Notes: generated from the letters alone by a model not told the origin. A DNA stretch of 64,000 nucleotides from Pseudomonas sp. ML96 (GCF_000761545.1 NZ_JPMY01000013.1:62001-126000); one strand, 5' to 3'. Positions 1 through 10,300 are shown, counted from the stretch's first letter. Numbers and translations: made by a program.

Positions 1-261
1 CGGGTGGGCCCAGGAGCGGTGAAGGAGCGGCTGACGCTTCACATCGCGTTGCTCACCACCGTTCGCGATTTCGGGCCGAAGCTGCGTGCTGGTCGGCTTG
101 CTATCAAATGCGCCCTCGCCGGCACCCATGCCGGACTGTCGGTTAAGGGGTTGGTCGAAGCGAAGTTCGGCCCCGACGAACTGCGGCCCAGTCGCGATGG
201 CCGCCGCTGGGCGATTCGGGTCATGCCGCTCCAGCTCACCTATAGCCAAAAACTCAAGTAA
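1..261 (+). CDS. Phage tail-region protein, C-terminal fragment
   Basis: The frame is open from the first base of the window, so only the last 86 or so codons are visible and the true start lies upstream. The visible part is basic and ends in LQLTYSQKLK. It sits 11 bases before a small gene and just upstream of the tail tube gene, where siphophages normally keep a tail completion or terminator protein; that role is inferred from position only. No motif is recognised. A GTG at base 4 could be read as a start but has no ribosome-binding site. Confidence 0.55.
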   Translation, partial: RVGPGAVKERLTLHIALLTTVRDFGPKLRAGRLAIKCALAGTHAGLSVKGLVEAKFGPDELRPSRDGRRWAIRVMPLQLTYSQKLK

Positions 262-272
262 CAGGAGGCCCC

Positions 273-488
273 ATGGCCAAGCTGAAAGTCTCTGCGCCCT
301 TCAACTACCGCGAGGGCGCGCAAACCTTCCACTACCCGACCGGCGACTACGAAGTTACCGAGCGCTGCTCCGAGAAGACCGTCAGTGCGGCTGCCGCTGC
401 TCATGCCGTGAAGATCAAGGTTGCAGTGCTGCCCGAGGAAAAGTCGCCCGCGAAGGCCCCGGCGAAACCGAACACTCCCGCTGAGTAA
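273..488 (+). CDS. Small phage protein, unknown function
   Basis: A 71-residue protein. The start is preceded by a clear AGGAGG at 262-267. The N-terminal half (MAKLKVSAPFNYREGAQTFH) looks folded. The C-terminal third is Lys/Ala/Pro-rich (KSPAKAPAKPNTPAE) and probably flexible. It lies between the upstream tail-region gene and the tail tube gene and is in the same transcription direction, so it is probably a minor structural or assembly component. I do not recognise the family. Confidence 0.7.
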   Translation: MAKLKVSAPFNYREGAQTFHYPTGDYEVTERCSEKTVSAAAAAHAVKIKVAVLPEEKSPAKAPAKPNTPAE

Positions 489-547
489 ATCGCGCCACCT
501 GGTGCGACCTGATCCTGATCCACTTCTTCTCCTCGAGGATTTCCACT

Positions 548-1300
548 ATGTCTCAAATCGTTGACCGCTCCTTCATCGGTGAAGGGGTGATCTGGGGGCG
601 TGCCTACCAGAGCCAGGATGCGCTGCTGCCGTTCGGCAACTGCGATTCTTTCAACCTCCGCTACGCGACTGATCGCAAGGCGCTGCCCAACTTCATGGGT
701 GGCGGCGGTAATCGCAACGTGCGCGAGCGCGTGACCGACGTCACCTCCGGCATCGGCATGTACGACCTCACCAGCACTAACATCGCCCGCGTAACCCGCG
801 CCACCATCAAAGATGTTGCCGCCGGCGCGGTGGCGAATGAGGTGATCGCCTGTGAGGGTATCGAAGGCGAGCTGATCCCCTTCAAGCACATCCCCGACCT
901 GAGCGTCCCGCCGACGCTCAAGACCGCCGCCGACGTTGACCTGGTGGCCGGTACTGACTACATCCTGAGTCCGCATGGTGTGATCGTCACTTCGGGTACC
1001 TCAATCACATCCGCGGGCATCAAGGCCAGCTACACCCGCAAGGCAACCAGCGAGGTGCACATGCTGAACGGCTCCCAAGTGGAACTGGAGCTGTACATCG
1101 CTGGCCTGAACGACGCCCAGTCGGGCGAGCCGTTCAGCCTGAAGGTGAACCGAGCGAAGTTCGGCATGCTGCAGGAGTTCCCGGTGCTGGGCCAGGACTA
1201 CGTCAAGCTGGATGGCCCCTGCGAGATCCTGGCCGACCCGACGGTGATTGCCACCGACCTGTCGAAGTTCTGCACGCTGACCCAGTTGAAGGCTGCGTAG
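548..1300 (+). CDS. Phage major tail (tube) protein
   Basis: A 250-residue protein with no signal peptide or membrane segment and a beta-rich, Gly/Thr/Val-rich composition typical of tail tube subunits. It starts MSQIVDRSFIGEG and carries an internal stretch (ADVDLVAGTDYILSPHGVIV) of the kind seen in phage structural proteins that have an Ig-like insertion. It directly precedes the tape measure gene apart from one inserted cargo gene, which is the usual siphovirus order of tube then tape measure. The assignment is by length, composition and synteny, without a decisive motif. Confidence 0.7.
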   Translation: MSQIVDRSFIGEGVIWGRAYQSQDALLPFGNCDSFNLRYATDRKALPNFMGGGGNRNVRERVTDVTSGIGMYDLTSTNIARVTRATIKDVAAGAVANEVIACEGIEGELIPFKHIPDLSVPPTLKTAADVDLVAGTDYILSPHGVIVTSGTSITSAGIKASYTRKATSEVHMLNGSQVELELYIAGLNDAQSGEPFSLKVNRAKFGMLQEFPVLGQDYVKLDGPCEILADPTVIATDLSKFCTLTQLKAA

Positions 1301-1325
1301 ACCTCTGCCAGGAAGGCCGGATGGT

Positions 1326-1360
1326 TTGTGGGCTGGCAATCTGATGTTAGATTGCTAGCC
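1326..1360 (+). promoter_or_regulatory. Candidate moron promoter with hairpin
   Basis: TTGTGG (1326-1331) and TAGATT (1348-1353) are spaced 16 bases apart and resemble a sigma-70 promoter. A 12-bp stem (1331-1342 with 1349-1360, one G-T pair) overlaps it and has no U-run, so it could be an operator or an mRNA hairpin rather than a terminator. It lies between the tail tube stop and the lipoprotein start at 1381. Confidence 0.4.
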
Positions 1361-1380
1361 ATTCAAAAGGAGGGAGCCTG

Positions 1381-2184
1381 ATGCTTAACAAACAATGGTT
1401 GGTTGTGATCTCGGCGATTTTCATCGCTGCATGTGGCGAGCCAAAACTAGACGGTAGCAGCGAAGAGGCCTTCAAGGCATCTGTGGCCAAAGTCGCGGAA
1501 TCTATGCCCGAAGAGAAGCGTGAGCATTTTCAAAGTGCTATCAAGGTCGTGGCTTTCTCGCATATCAACATGGCCGACATGCTTTCTGGTAAAGCCAACG
1601 CGGATTCCATAAAAACTGACATGTACGCATCGTTGAGTGGCAAGTCAGGGGATGAAGTGATTGCCCGTGCAAAGGTCATCATCGAAGAGCGTGCTGCGAA
1701 GGAAAAGGAGCAGGCGCTACAAGAGATTCAGGAACTGGTGAACAAGCAGGCGGCAGCGGATCTTGCGCGCGCAGAGCTGGCGAAGTTCTCCATTCAGCGC
1801 TCTCGCTTCATGCTGAGAGAACAAAAGTACATGACTCGTAAACAGCCAGTGATTGCTCTGTCGGTGAGCAATGGGACTGGTAAGGCAATTTCACGGGCTT
1901 ATTTCAAAGGCACGATTGCCAGCCCAGGCCGATCAATTCCTTGGTTCTCTGATGTTTTCAATTACGAGATTCCTGGTGGACTTGAGCCTGGTGAATCCGC
2001 TGAGTGGATGCTAGAGCCCAACATGTTCAGCGATTGGGCAAAAGTAGATGCTCCTGCAGACGCGCTATTCACGGTTGAGGTCGTTCGCCTTGATGGTGCA
2101 GACAAAGCAGCTTTGTATGATGCAAGTGGCTTGTCAGAGCGCGAGGCTGAGCGACTCGGCAAGCTCAAGATGCAGTACCAGTGA
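1381..2184 (+). CDS. Prophage cargo lipoprotein (DUF6694-like moron)
   Basis: A 267-residue protein starting MLNKQWLVVISAIFIAACG. This is a short basic n-region and hydrophobic core followed by lipobox IAAC, so lipidation at Cys18 is predicted. Residues about 20-60 resemble DUF6694 lipoproteins (SSEEAFKASVAKVAESMPEEKREHF, shown here only as a description of the acidic helical region). A coiled-coil segment of about 90-140 and a beta-rich C-terminal domain follow. It interrupts the tube-tape measure order, has AAGGAGGG before its ATG, a candidate promoter upstream and a strong terminator right after it. That is the classic moron layout for expression in the lysogen. A surface-exclusion or envelope role is speculation. 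Confidence 0.75.
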   Translation: MLNKQWLVVISAIFIAACGEPKLDGSSEEAFKASVAKVAESMPEEKREHFQSAIKVVAFSHINMADMLSGKANADSIKTDMYASLSGKSGDEVIARAKVIIEERAAKEKEQALQEIQELVNKQAAADLARAELAKFSIQRSRFMLREQKYMTRKQPVIALSVSNGTGKAISRAYFKGTIASPGRSIPWFSDVFNYEIPGGLEPGESAEWMLEPNMFSDWAKVDAPADALFTVEVVRLDGADKAALYDASGLSEREAERLGKLKMQYQ

Positions 2185-2202
2185 CAGAAATTAATTAAAC
2201 AG

Positions 2203-2226
2203 AAACCCGCTTCGGCGGGTTTTTTA
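2203..2226 (+). terminator. Rho-independent terminator after lipoprotein moron
   Basis: The stem CCCGC/GCGGG (2206-2210 with 2215-2219) has a TTCG loop, is extended by AAA/TTT pairs, and is followed by a T-run. It closes the lipoprotein gene and lies 19 bases before the tape measure start. Confidence 0.9.
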
Positions 2227-2244
2227 ATGCCCGGAGAAAAGTAG

Positions 2245-5200
2245 ATGGCTGGCATCAAGGATCGCCTGATTCAGTACATCCTGCGCGGCAAGGACGAACT
2301 CTCTCCGGAGGCGAAGAAGTCCGCCGCAGCGCTGGAGGCTGTGTCGGAAGAGGCAACGCGGCTCGGCCAGGCGCTTGACGAAGCCAAGGGTGCCCAGGGC
2401 CTCGGCAATGCACTTGAGCGTACTGCACGTGACGTGGCTCTTGCTCAGCGAAGCCTGAGCCAAGCTGAGCAGCAGGTCACCGATCTTCGCGAGGCGCTCA
2501 ACAAGGAGCCCGAAGCTGCTGGCCTGCAGCAGTCCCTCAAGCAGGCAGAGAGGGAAGCAACCCGCGCTCGGCGCCAACTCAACGGCCTGGAGTCCGATCT
2601 TTCCGCCGCCGAGAAAGCTGCCAGGGCTGCTGGCATCGATACCCACAACCTGAGCGATGAGCAGCAGCGTCTCGCGACCCAGGTCGCCCACGCCGAGCAG
2701 GCTGTGGCTGATAACAACGTCCAGTTGAAGGAGGCCCAGCGGGCATACGCTGCGGCTTCACGCTCTGCCGCTGAGCACACGTCTCGAATCGACGCTGTGC
2801 GTGCAGGTATGTCAGGTGGCGCGCGCCAGGTGTTTGCCTTCGCTGCAGCTTTCGTTTCTCTGAATGCGGTCTTTGGCCTGGTGCAGCGCGGCCTCAACCT
2901 AGTCCGCGACGGCATCTACTCGATGCTGGAAACTGGCGACAAGTACGAGCTGCTGGGCAAGCGGATGTCGTCGCTGATGGGCGGCATTGCAGAGGGCGAG
3001 AAGGCCACTGCCTGGATTAAGCAGTTCGCCAAGGACACGCCGCTTGAGGTGACCGACGTCACCGACGCATTCGCTCTGCTCAAGTCCTACGGGCTCGACC
3101 CAATGGGCGGCAGCCTGCAGGCGATCGTCGACAAGAACGAGCAGCTCGGCGGCGGCATGGAGCGCTTGCAGGGCATCAGCTCCGCCCTCGGTCAGGCTTA
3201 TGCCAAGCAGAAGCTTCAGACCGAGGAGATCCTGCAACTGGTCGAGCGCGGCGTGCCTGTCTGGACGTTGCTGGAGAAGGTTACAGGGAAGAACGCCGCG
3301 GCCCTGCAGGAGCTTGCCACCAAGGGGCGGCTCGGTCGGGACGTTATTGCGGCGCTCATTGAAGAAATGGGGCGCAGCGCCGAGGGCGCCGCCGCTGACA
3401 ACATGAGCACGCTGACCGGGCTCGTCAGCAACCTGTCAGACGTCTGGTCCGACTTCCTCAACCGGATCGCCAAGAGCGGTGCGCTGAACTACGCCAAGGA
3501 TCAGCTCAAGGGCATTGCAGACTACATCGATCAGATGGACAGGGATGGCCGGCTGGATAAGCTGGCAACGTCCCTGAGTAAAGCGTTTGAAAAGGGGATA
3601 GAGCGGGCCAAGGAGTTTGCGGGCGGTCTCGAAGATATCGACTTCGTAGAGCTGGCCACCCGTGCAGAGAACGCCGTCGACAAGATCGGCGCTGCAGTAG
3701 ATAACACTGTCACCTCCGGGCGATACGTGGTCGCAACACTCACTACCGTCTGGAGTGGGTTTTCCGCTGTTGTAACCTCGACTGCGGCCACTTTGGTCAA
3801 GGCCGTACAGCTCACCGTTGGCTCGGTTGCTCTTGGTGCTGGGCAGATCGCCGGGTTCTTTGGCAATCAGGAAATGCAAAGTAAAGCCGAGGGGCTGTAC
3901 AGCTACCTTGGTGAGTTGAGCACTGCCTACGTGGTGCAGGCCAAGGCTGACTTGGCCCAGATGGGGAGCACCTGGGACTTTCTCAACGAGAAGAACAAGC
4001 GGGGAACCAAGGAACAGGTAGATGCTGCTGCGCAGTCTGCTGCTGAGCGGTCGGCCTTGGATCAGGCGCTCACCGATCGGGAGGTCGAGAATCGGGCGCG
4101 TGCGAAGGCCGCGGCCCTTGATGCGGCTGTCTCAGGGCGGCAGGCAATCGAGGGGATTGCCCAGGCAATCCAACTGATCGACAGCGCGTCGACAGTGCAG
4201 CAGTTGGAGAGTCTGCGCGGCGCGCTGCTGGCCGCATTCAATGCGGGGCAGATCAGCCAAGAGGAGTACGCCCAGGCGACCACCCTGCTGAACGGGCGGC
4301 TCAAGGAGCTTGGTTCGGCCGCTGGTGGTGCTGCCGGCTTGGTCTCCGACCTGGAGGAAAAGCTGGGTGACTTGCAGTCGGTTCAGCAGGCTATCAGCAA
4401 CGCCAAGACTGATGTCGACATCAACAACATCCGCGCCGCCCTGCGCAAGCTGTACAACGATGGCGAGATCAACGCCGCGCAGTACAACGAGGAGCTGAAG
4501 AAAACCAGCGACCAGCAGAAGGAGCTCAAGGGGGCGGTAGAGCAGGGCGCCAAGGCTCAGCGGGACAAGAATCAGGCTGATCAAGAAGCCATCGTCACCT
4601 CCGAGCAACTGCGGCGCGAGAGCGGCAAGCGCATGGAGGAGGAGCGCCGCGCCATCGGCGAGGCCATGGAGCAGCGCCGCAAAGGCAGCGAGGAGGCCAA
4701 ACAGGACACCTCTTCGCTGGCCAGCTACGTGGACGGCGTAATGGCCAAGGCGCGTGCGCCCCTGGCTGAGCTGAGCGCGGCCGCCCTGGAAGTGTTCGAC
4801 CGCTTGCGCGGGCTGAGCACCACCAAGGTCGCCATCGATACCAGCAGTCTGGAGCTGACGGCGGCTTCGCTGGAGCGGGTCAGTGATGAGTTGATGAACG
4901 TCCAGCAGGCTGCCTCTGGCCCCGGGCTTGGCGGTTTCAGTCGCTGGCAGCTCTCCACTCTGGCGCAGAGCCTGCGTCTGCAGGAGGCTACGCTGGGGCA
5001 GAAGCTGCAGCTGCAGAGCCTGATGCGTGGCTACGAGGACGGATCGATCAGCCTGGGCGACTTCGTGAAACGGGCAGAGCAGGCGCATGGAAGCATGGCA
5101 CTGCTGGATGAGGCCGACCTGACCACGCTGGAGAGCGCGATTCAGGGAGCCAAAAGCCAGATGCAGCAGCTGGCCGACTCTACCCGTTCCACCCTGGACA

Positions 5201-5586
5201 GCCTGCAGGACGAGCTCGACGGCCTGGAGGGCCGTCAGGCTGACATCGAGAAACGCCGCTTCGACAGTCGGCGCCGGGAGCTGGAAGCGCAGCTTGCGGA
5301 GTCCACCGCATCCGGTGACAGCAATGCGATCGCCAACAGCCAACGGGCCTTGGCTCTGCTGCGGCAGGTGGAGTCAGCTACCGGGCAGCAGCGTCAGCGT
5401 GAGGAACAGCAGAAGCTGATCGACTCGCGGCAACAACCTGCTGACCAGGTGGCCTCAACTCCTACGCCGAGCAAGATTGTACGGCTGGAGTACGGCGGCG
5501 AGTCTGTCGACGTCGGCGTGAAAGATGAAGCGGACGAAACCAAGCTGATCGGCCTCCTCAAGGATGCCGCGCTAAGGAGCCTTTGA
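2245..5586 (+). CDS. Phage tail tape measure protein
   Basis: A 1,113-residue protein that sets tail length and guides tail assembly. Residues about 10-185 are a long coiled coil, and about 195-217 is a hydrophobic segment (VFAFAAAFVSLNAVFG). Residues about 225-400 match the conserved tape-measure N-terminal domain (ETGDKYELLGKRMSSL; TEEILQLVERGVPVW). A second hydrophobic stretch lies near 495-540, and about 560-1110 is again mostly coiled coil. By the usual rule of about 0.15 nm per residue the tail would be roughly 165 nm. The start at 2245 follows GGAGAAAA. The stop overlaps the next start (TGATG), suggesting coupled translation. Confidence 0.95.
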   Translation: MAGIKDRLIQYILRGKDELSPEAKKSAAALEAVSEEATRLGQALDEAKGAQGLGNALERTARDVALAQRSLSQAEQQVTDLREALNKEPEAAGLQQSLKQAEREATRARRQLNGLESDLSAAEKAARAAGIDTHNLSDEQQRLATQVAHAEQAVADNNVQLKEAQRAYAAASRSAAEHTSRIDAVRAGMSGGARQVFAFAAAFVSLNAVFGLVQRGLNLVRDGIYSMLETGDKYELLGKRMSSLMGGIAEGEKATAWIKQFAKDTPLEVTDVTDAFALLKSYGLDPMGGSLQAIVDKNEQLGGGMERLQGISSALGQAYAKQKLQTEEILQLVERGVPVWTLLEKVTGKNAAALQELATKGRLGRDVIAALIEEMGRSAEGAAADNMSTLTGLVSNLSDVWSDFLNRIAKSGALNYAKDQLKGIADYIDQMDRDGRLDKLATSLSKAFEKGIERAKEFAGGLEDIDFVELATRAENAVDKIGAAVDNTVTSGRYVVATLTTVWSGFSAVVTSTAATLVKAVQLTVGSVALGAGQIAGFFGNQEMQSKAEGLYSYLGELSTAYVVQAKADLAQMGSTWDFLNEKNKRGTKEQVDAAAQSAAERSALDQALTDREVENRARAKAAALDAAVSGRQAIEGIAQAIQLIDSASTVQQLESLRGALLAAFNAGQISQEEYAQATTLLNGRLKELGSAAGGAAGLVSDLEEKLGDLQSVQQAISNAKTDVDINNIRAALRKLYNDGEINAAQYNEELKKTSDQQKELKGAVEQGAKAQRDKNQADQEAIVTSEQLRRESGKRMEEERRAIGEAMEQRRKGSEEAKQDTSSLASYVDGVMAKARAPLAELSAAALEVFDRLRGLSTTKVAIDTSSLELTAASLERVSDELMNVQQAASGPGLGGFSRWQLSTLAQSLRLQEATLGQKLQLQSLMRGYEDGSISLGDFVKRAEQAHGSMALLDEADLTTLESAIQGAKSQMQQLADSTRSTLDSLQDELDGLEGRQADIEKRRFDSRRRELEAQLAESTASGDSNAIANSQRALALLRQVESATGQQRQREEQQKLIDSRQQPADQVASTPTPSKIVRLEYGGESVDVGVKDEADETKLIGLLKDAALRSL

Positions 5587-6011
5587 TGTCCTACCCACTT
5601 ACCCTGGATGCCGTCGACCTGGCGGCAGATCACGACCTTGGTGGGGAGCAGTTGCAATGGGTTGATGAGCATGAGTGGGACCCGGTGGAACAGAACCAGG
5701 ACCGCTCGCTCACTGGCGCGCAGATCATTCAGGAGGGCGTCAAGCTGTACGGGCGCCCGATCACTCTGGCCAGCAATGACGGCGCCTGGTTCACCAAGGC
5801 GACCATCGAGGAGCTGCAGGCTTTGCGTGATCAACCGGGCATTGTGATGCTGTTGACCTTGCCGAGTGGTGAGCAACACCACGTCACTTGGAACCGTGTC
5901 GCGGGTGCGCCCGTAGAGGCGGTGCCGGTGTTCCGCTCGGTGGTCTACCAGGCTGACGATATTTTTACGGTCACTCTTCGCCTGATAACTGTCGACCCAC
6001 TCACTCTGTGA
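5586..6011 (+). CDS. Phage minor tail protein, unknown
   Basis: A 141-residue protein beginning MSYPLTLDAVDLAADHDLGG. The ATG at 5586 overlaps the tape measure stop by one base; a TTG three bases earlier is less likely. It is acidic with predicted beta strands and no membrane segment. A small protein directly after the tape measure is typical for siphophage distal-tail or tail-tip components, which is the likely role by position. A second cargo gene separates it from the next core gene. Confidence 0.75.
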   Translation: MSYPLTLDAVDLAADHDLGGEQLQWVDEHEWDPVEQNQDRSLTGAQIIQEGVKLYGRPITLASNDGAWFTKATIEELQALRDQPGIVMLLTLPSGEQHHVTWNRVAGAPVEAVPVFRSVVYQADDIFTVTLRLITVDPLTL

Positions 6012-6084
6012 TACCTGCAATTTTCGTAGCTAACATCAGACAAGACATTTTCATCTTTCAGGTGGACTCGTCTATCAACGATTA

Positions 6085-6102
6085 GCTCAAGCGTTTTTGA
6101 GC
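6085..6102 (+). repeat. Hairpin upstream of second moron
   Basis: A perfect 6-bp inverted repeat, GCTCAA/TTGAGC (6085-6090 with 6097-6102), lies 51 bases before the start at 6154. No U-run follows in either direction, so an operator or leader hairpin is more likely than a terminator. Confidence 0.4.
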
Positions 6103-6153
6103 CTCGTACATTGCTGTTCTTGCATTCAAAAAACTACTGAATGGAGAGGGTCT

Positions 6154-7308
6154 ATGTACTCGAAATGGAATGTGCTTATTGCCGGTATGGTGCTCGTTAC
6201 AGTGCCGAAATTTCTGCTGGCAGATGATTGTGATGTTGCGTTAAGTGAGAAATTGATGACGGTCGTGGAAAGTAGAAGTTCGGATGCTTCTGCTTCCGCT
6301 GCTCGGGCTTGGTTTTGTTCGATGAATTATTCGGAGTACAAGGAGAATTCTTCAACTGATGCTGGTGGTAGTTATGGGGCGTTTAGTGCTGACTATGGTA
6401 GTTCAGAGGGGAAATATAATCAGTGGAAATCTGAGAACTGCGGGGATAGCAGTTCTAGTGAGTCGCTAGATACTTTTAGATATCAGGCTCAGCGTTCTGT
6501 TGATCCTAAGTTGGTTGATGCGTGGAGAGATTGCAAGCTTGCGAGAAGTGGTCTTACATGTATCGCGACTCCAACATCTAATGGCAGATCCTTTAAGCTC
6601 ATGTATTCTTGGAGGCCTACTGGGTCAAGTAGCGCGCACTATGTTGAGACATTTATTGATAATGGAGTGAAAGTTTCGACAGGTAATAACTACCTGAGAG
6701 AGCCAGGCGACAAGCTGCTTATGGGGCAGCATGAGGCGCTCATTCGAATTTCAGATACGGAAGAGACCGCCTCGGTAAGCATTGAAGCTGAATATGATGG
6801 CTCCTCACAGTCGTGCGTTGTAACTGTGTCTCCGCCACCACCACCCCAAGTGGAGAAAAAAGGATTGGCTGGGGTATGGTGTTATCCAGCTGGAACATAT
6901 GGGGCGGTGAATGGACAGAACGTGTCTTTGTATGCGCGAAAATTTGTTAAAACAAGCGATGGATGGCGGCTGACTCGGGTAGATAGTGATCGCCGCGAGT
7001 ACCCATACGCCACGCTTCAATCTGTTTCTGTTCAGCAGAATGGTGAGATATTTAAAACAGTTGAGAAGCTTAGGCCAGGAATGCAGGGATATGTACCTTA
7101 TCATCCGCTGGTAATGCCGCTACCGGCTCCGCCGCAGGGGCAGGCTGGAATATCTCCAAATGATCTTAACTTCAGCGTGAAGATTAACTATCGTCTTGAT
7201 GGTGAGGATACTCTCATCACAGAGCGCATAGTTTTGCGAGTAGATCCATGGGGCGAGAGAGATTATTCAACCATTCTCCCCCTACATACCTTCAGGAGAT
7301 GTGACTGA
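6154..7308 (+). CDS. Secreted prophage cargo protein (moron), unknown
   Basis: A 384-residue protein. The start at 6154 (MYSKWNVLIAGMVLVTVPKF) is chosen because GGAGAGGG stands before it; an upstream in-frame start would put 19 residues before the signal peptide. Signal cleavage is predicted after LLA (before DDCDVA), so the protein should reach the periplasm or beyond. The N-terminal part is Ser- and Cys-rich. A PPPPPP linker near residue 226 joins it to a C-terminal domain starting KKGLAGVWCYPAGTYG. Base composition is visibly AT-richer than the flanking tail genes, a sign of separate origin. It ends in a strong terminator. I do not recognise the family. Confidence 0.75.
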   Translation: MYSKWNVLIAGMVLVTVPKFLLADDCDVALSEKLMTVVESRSSDASASAARAWFCSMNYSEYKENSSTDAGGSYGAFSADYGSSEGKYNQWKSENCGDSSSSESLDTFRYQAQRSVDPKLVDAWRDCKLARSGLTCIATPTSNGRSFKLMYSWRPTGSSSAHYVETFIDNGVKVSTGNNYLREPGDKLLMGQHEALIRISDTEETASVSIEAEYDGSSQSCVVTVSPPPPPQVEKKGLAGVWCYPAGTYGAVNGQNVSLYARKFVKTSDGWRLTRVDSDRREYPYATLQSVSVQQNGEIFKTVEKLRPGMQGYVPYHPLVMPLPAPPQGQAGISPNDLNFSVKINYRLDGEDTLITERIVLRVDPWGERDYSTILPLHTFRRCD

Positions 7309-7351
7309 CGGAATTGTTTTGACTGGTCTACCTGACCTCTCATCTGACCAG

Positions 7352-7374
7352 GCCCGCCCCGTGCGGGCTTTTTT
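7352..7374 (+). terminator. Rho-independent terminator after second moron
   Basis: The stem GCCCGC/GCGGGC (7352-7357 with 7363-7368) has loop CCCGT and is followed by TTTTTT. The next gene's ribosome-binding stretch starts two bases later. Confidence 0.9.
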
Positions 7375-7392
7375 GTGCCCGGAGAAAACTGA

Positions 7393-10300
7393 ATGTCCAT
7401 CGCCAGCACCGATGTGAAGCTGCTCAAGTCTCAGCGTCTGACCGATGAAGCTGATGGTGGTGGCCGTGCCACTGCCAGCGCTGTGGTCGACGGCGAGGTC
7501 AACAACGTATTCCCCGACATCGAGCGCTTGGCCCGTACCACTGGCCGTCTCTGGCTGCGCAAGCTGTTCGCCGGGGTGATGACGCAGAACGCCGACGCCT
7601 ACCTTGGCGCCCACGGCATCGTCACGCAGAAGCCGGCCGACCCACGCGTCAGCGTGCTGCTGTTCAACACCGGCAGCCAGACGGACGTGCGCTCCGACGC
7701 GCGCAACGCCATCGAGAGCTATGTGGCTGCGTCCACTGCCGCGCCGTTCGAGCTGATGGCCGACCAGCTAGCGGGCCAGCGCTCCATCACATGCGTGCAG
7801 CGTGAAGAGCAGCGCATCCCCGAAGTGGGTGAGGTGTACCAGCTGACCACTGCGGCCAGCTCGCAGTACGTGCGCCTGACGGATGTGGTGGCCACCCTGG
7901 AGGCGTTCACCTACGAGTATTCCGCAGGCAACTTCCAGAACTTCACCCGCCGCCGGCTGGAGCTGAAGATCAGCGCGCCGCTGCTGGTGGCGTTCCCTGG
8001 TGGCCAGGTCACCCCGGCCGGCACCACGGCGGCCAGCCTGAGCGGCCAGGCCAAGGCCCGCGTGCTCGCTACCCAGGTGGCAGACGCCGCCCGCTACTAC
8101 GGAATCAGCCCGCTGGCCCAAGCCGTCAGCCAAGGTGCCCTGAGCCTGCGTGTGGAAAGCGTGTTCTCCCAGCTCGTGCCCAGCACCACCAAGGAAAGCG
8201 CGCTGGTCGACCTGCTGGCCGGCTATCAGCGTCAGCTGAACCTGCCTGCTGGTCCGGTGCGCTCGCTGAACCTGATCATTGCAGCCAGTGCCGTGGCGGG
8301 CGAGTCGCGCACCTTCCTGGGCACCGGCTGTGCGCCTGGCTCGCTGAGCATCACTGCCAACGGCGGCACCTTCGCGGATGACCGCAAGGGCGGCCTGCGC
8401 TTCGTCTCGGGTAGCAACTGGATCAGCTCGGGCCGGGTGGACTACCAGACCGGCGAGGTCACCCTGGTGCGTACCGGGACCAGCTTCGCCGGTAACGGCT
8501 CGGGCACCTATCAGCCGGGCGCGTCGGCGACAGGCGAGACCATCACCGGCGAAGTAGAAATCACCCTCGGCAACCGTGGCTACGTCTACACCCTGAACCT
8601 GGCCGAGGCCATCCCGCGCGCGGGCACGCTGTCGGTCAGCTTCATGGCGCTCGGTCGCTGGTACGAGCTGCGCGACTTCGGCGACGGCCAGCTGACGGGC
8701 GAGGGCGCCGGCACCGTCAACTTCGCCACCGGCTCGGTAGCGCTGACCCTCAACGCCCTGCCGGATGTGGGCGGGTCGCTGGTCTACAGCTACGTCAGCG
8801 CGGCCGACAACAGCGTCACCCAGCGCACCGGCAGCAGCGTCACGCCGGCCCTGGAGGTACGCCACACCCTGCCTCACCAGGGCGTGCTGCCGGGCTCGGT
8901 GGCCATCAGCTACGCCACCGGCTCCACGACCAAGAACCTGACCGACGATGGCTTCGGCAACCTGAGCGGCACTGGCGGCACCGGCACGGTGCTGTATGCC
9001 ACTGGCGAGATTCTGATGGTGCTGGCCACCACGCCTTCGGCCGGGATCTCCTACAGCTACCAGGTGGGCAGCGTCACCAATTCGCCCATCACCACCGGCA
9101 CCGATGGCAGCGGCAATGCCAGCTTCACCATCCCCGGCGCGCCGCTCAAGCCGGGCAGCGTGCGGGTGAACTGGATCACCACCCGCCGCCAGGCAGCGCC
9201 GGCCGTGAACTGGGAAGTGATCGGCAGCGGCGGCACCCTGCCGGTGTATGACTCCACGGTGGACGTGGAGAACGTCGTGGCCGACAACGGCAACGGCGGC
9301 TGGCGCGACGGCCGCGCGGGGAGCATCAACTACACCACGGGCGCTTGCACCCTGCAGCTGGCACGGCTGTACGACTACAAGGAGTACACCTACAGCAACA
9401 TCAGCAAGCAGACCGTTTCCGGCAAGGTGACCGAGCCGGTGCTGGTGAACACCACCGTGCAGATCCGCGAGCAGTTCGGCGGCACCCTGGCGGTGATGGG
9501 GCAGGCGGCCGGTGTGCCGGCCACGCCGCAGACGGCCAGCCAGGCCGCCCCGGCTATCACCTTCAACCTGCTGTCCGGGGTGGGTGAGCCGATCCTGCCG
9601 GGCTCGCTGCTGTTCAGCTGGAACGGCTCGCTGTACTGCGACCGTTCGGGGATTCTCTACCGCGACATTGCCAGCAACACCAACGGCGGCACGGCAGTGG
9701 GCACGGTCAACTATGTGACCGGCACCGCGACCATCACCAGCTATCCAGGCAACGCCACGGGGCCTGTCACCGTGCTGGCGTGTCTGACGGCATCGGTGGG
9801 CTTCAGTGTGACGGGGGCGACCTTCCGCACGCCTGGCGCCCCGCTGCGGCCGGCAAGCACGCAGATCATTGCGGTGCGTGCCGACACGGGCGCGGTGGTC
9901 ACCGCCAGCGCGAACCTGAATGGCGACATCGTGGGCGGGATCATCCACGGCTCGGTCGATACGTCGACCGGCATCGTGCGTCTGGCCTTCACCAGCAATC
10001 CGGCCGATACGACCGGGGCCAGTGATGTGCCGGTGATTCCGTTGCTGCTGCGCTACAACGCAGTGGTGCGCACCCAGCTCCCGCTCGATGCTGGCCTGCT
10101 GGGTCTCGACCCGGTGCGCCTGCCCAGCGATGGCCGGGTGCCGATCTACCGCGAAGGCTATGTGCTGGTGATTCACCACACCGCCGAGACGGTAGTGGCC
10201 TCACCGGTGGGCGGCGCCACCTTGCCGCTGGGGCGTCAGCAGCAGGCTGCAATCGAGGTGTTCGGCGCCAATGGCGCTGCGCTGCGTGCCGCGTCCTACA

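Noticed and set aside
1331..1360. Hairpin after the tail tube gene as terminator
   Set aside because: No T-run follows in either direction.
7768..10179. 803-codon open frame on the minus strand opposite the repeat protein
   Set aside because: GC-rich antisense shadow of a well-supported gene with consistent overlaps on the plus strand.
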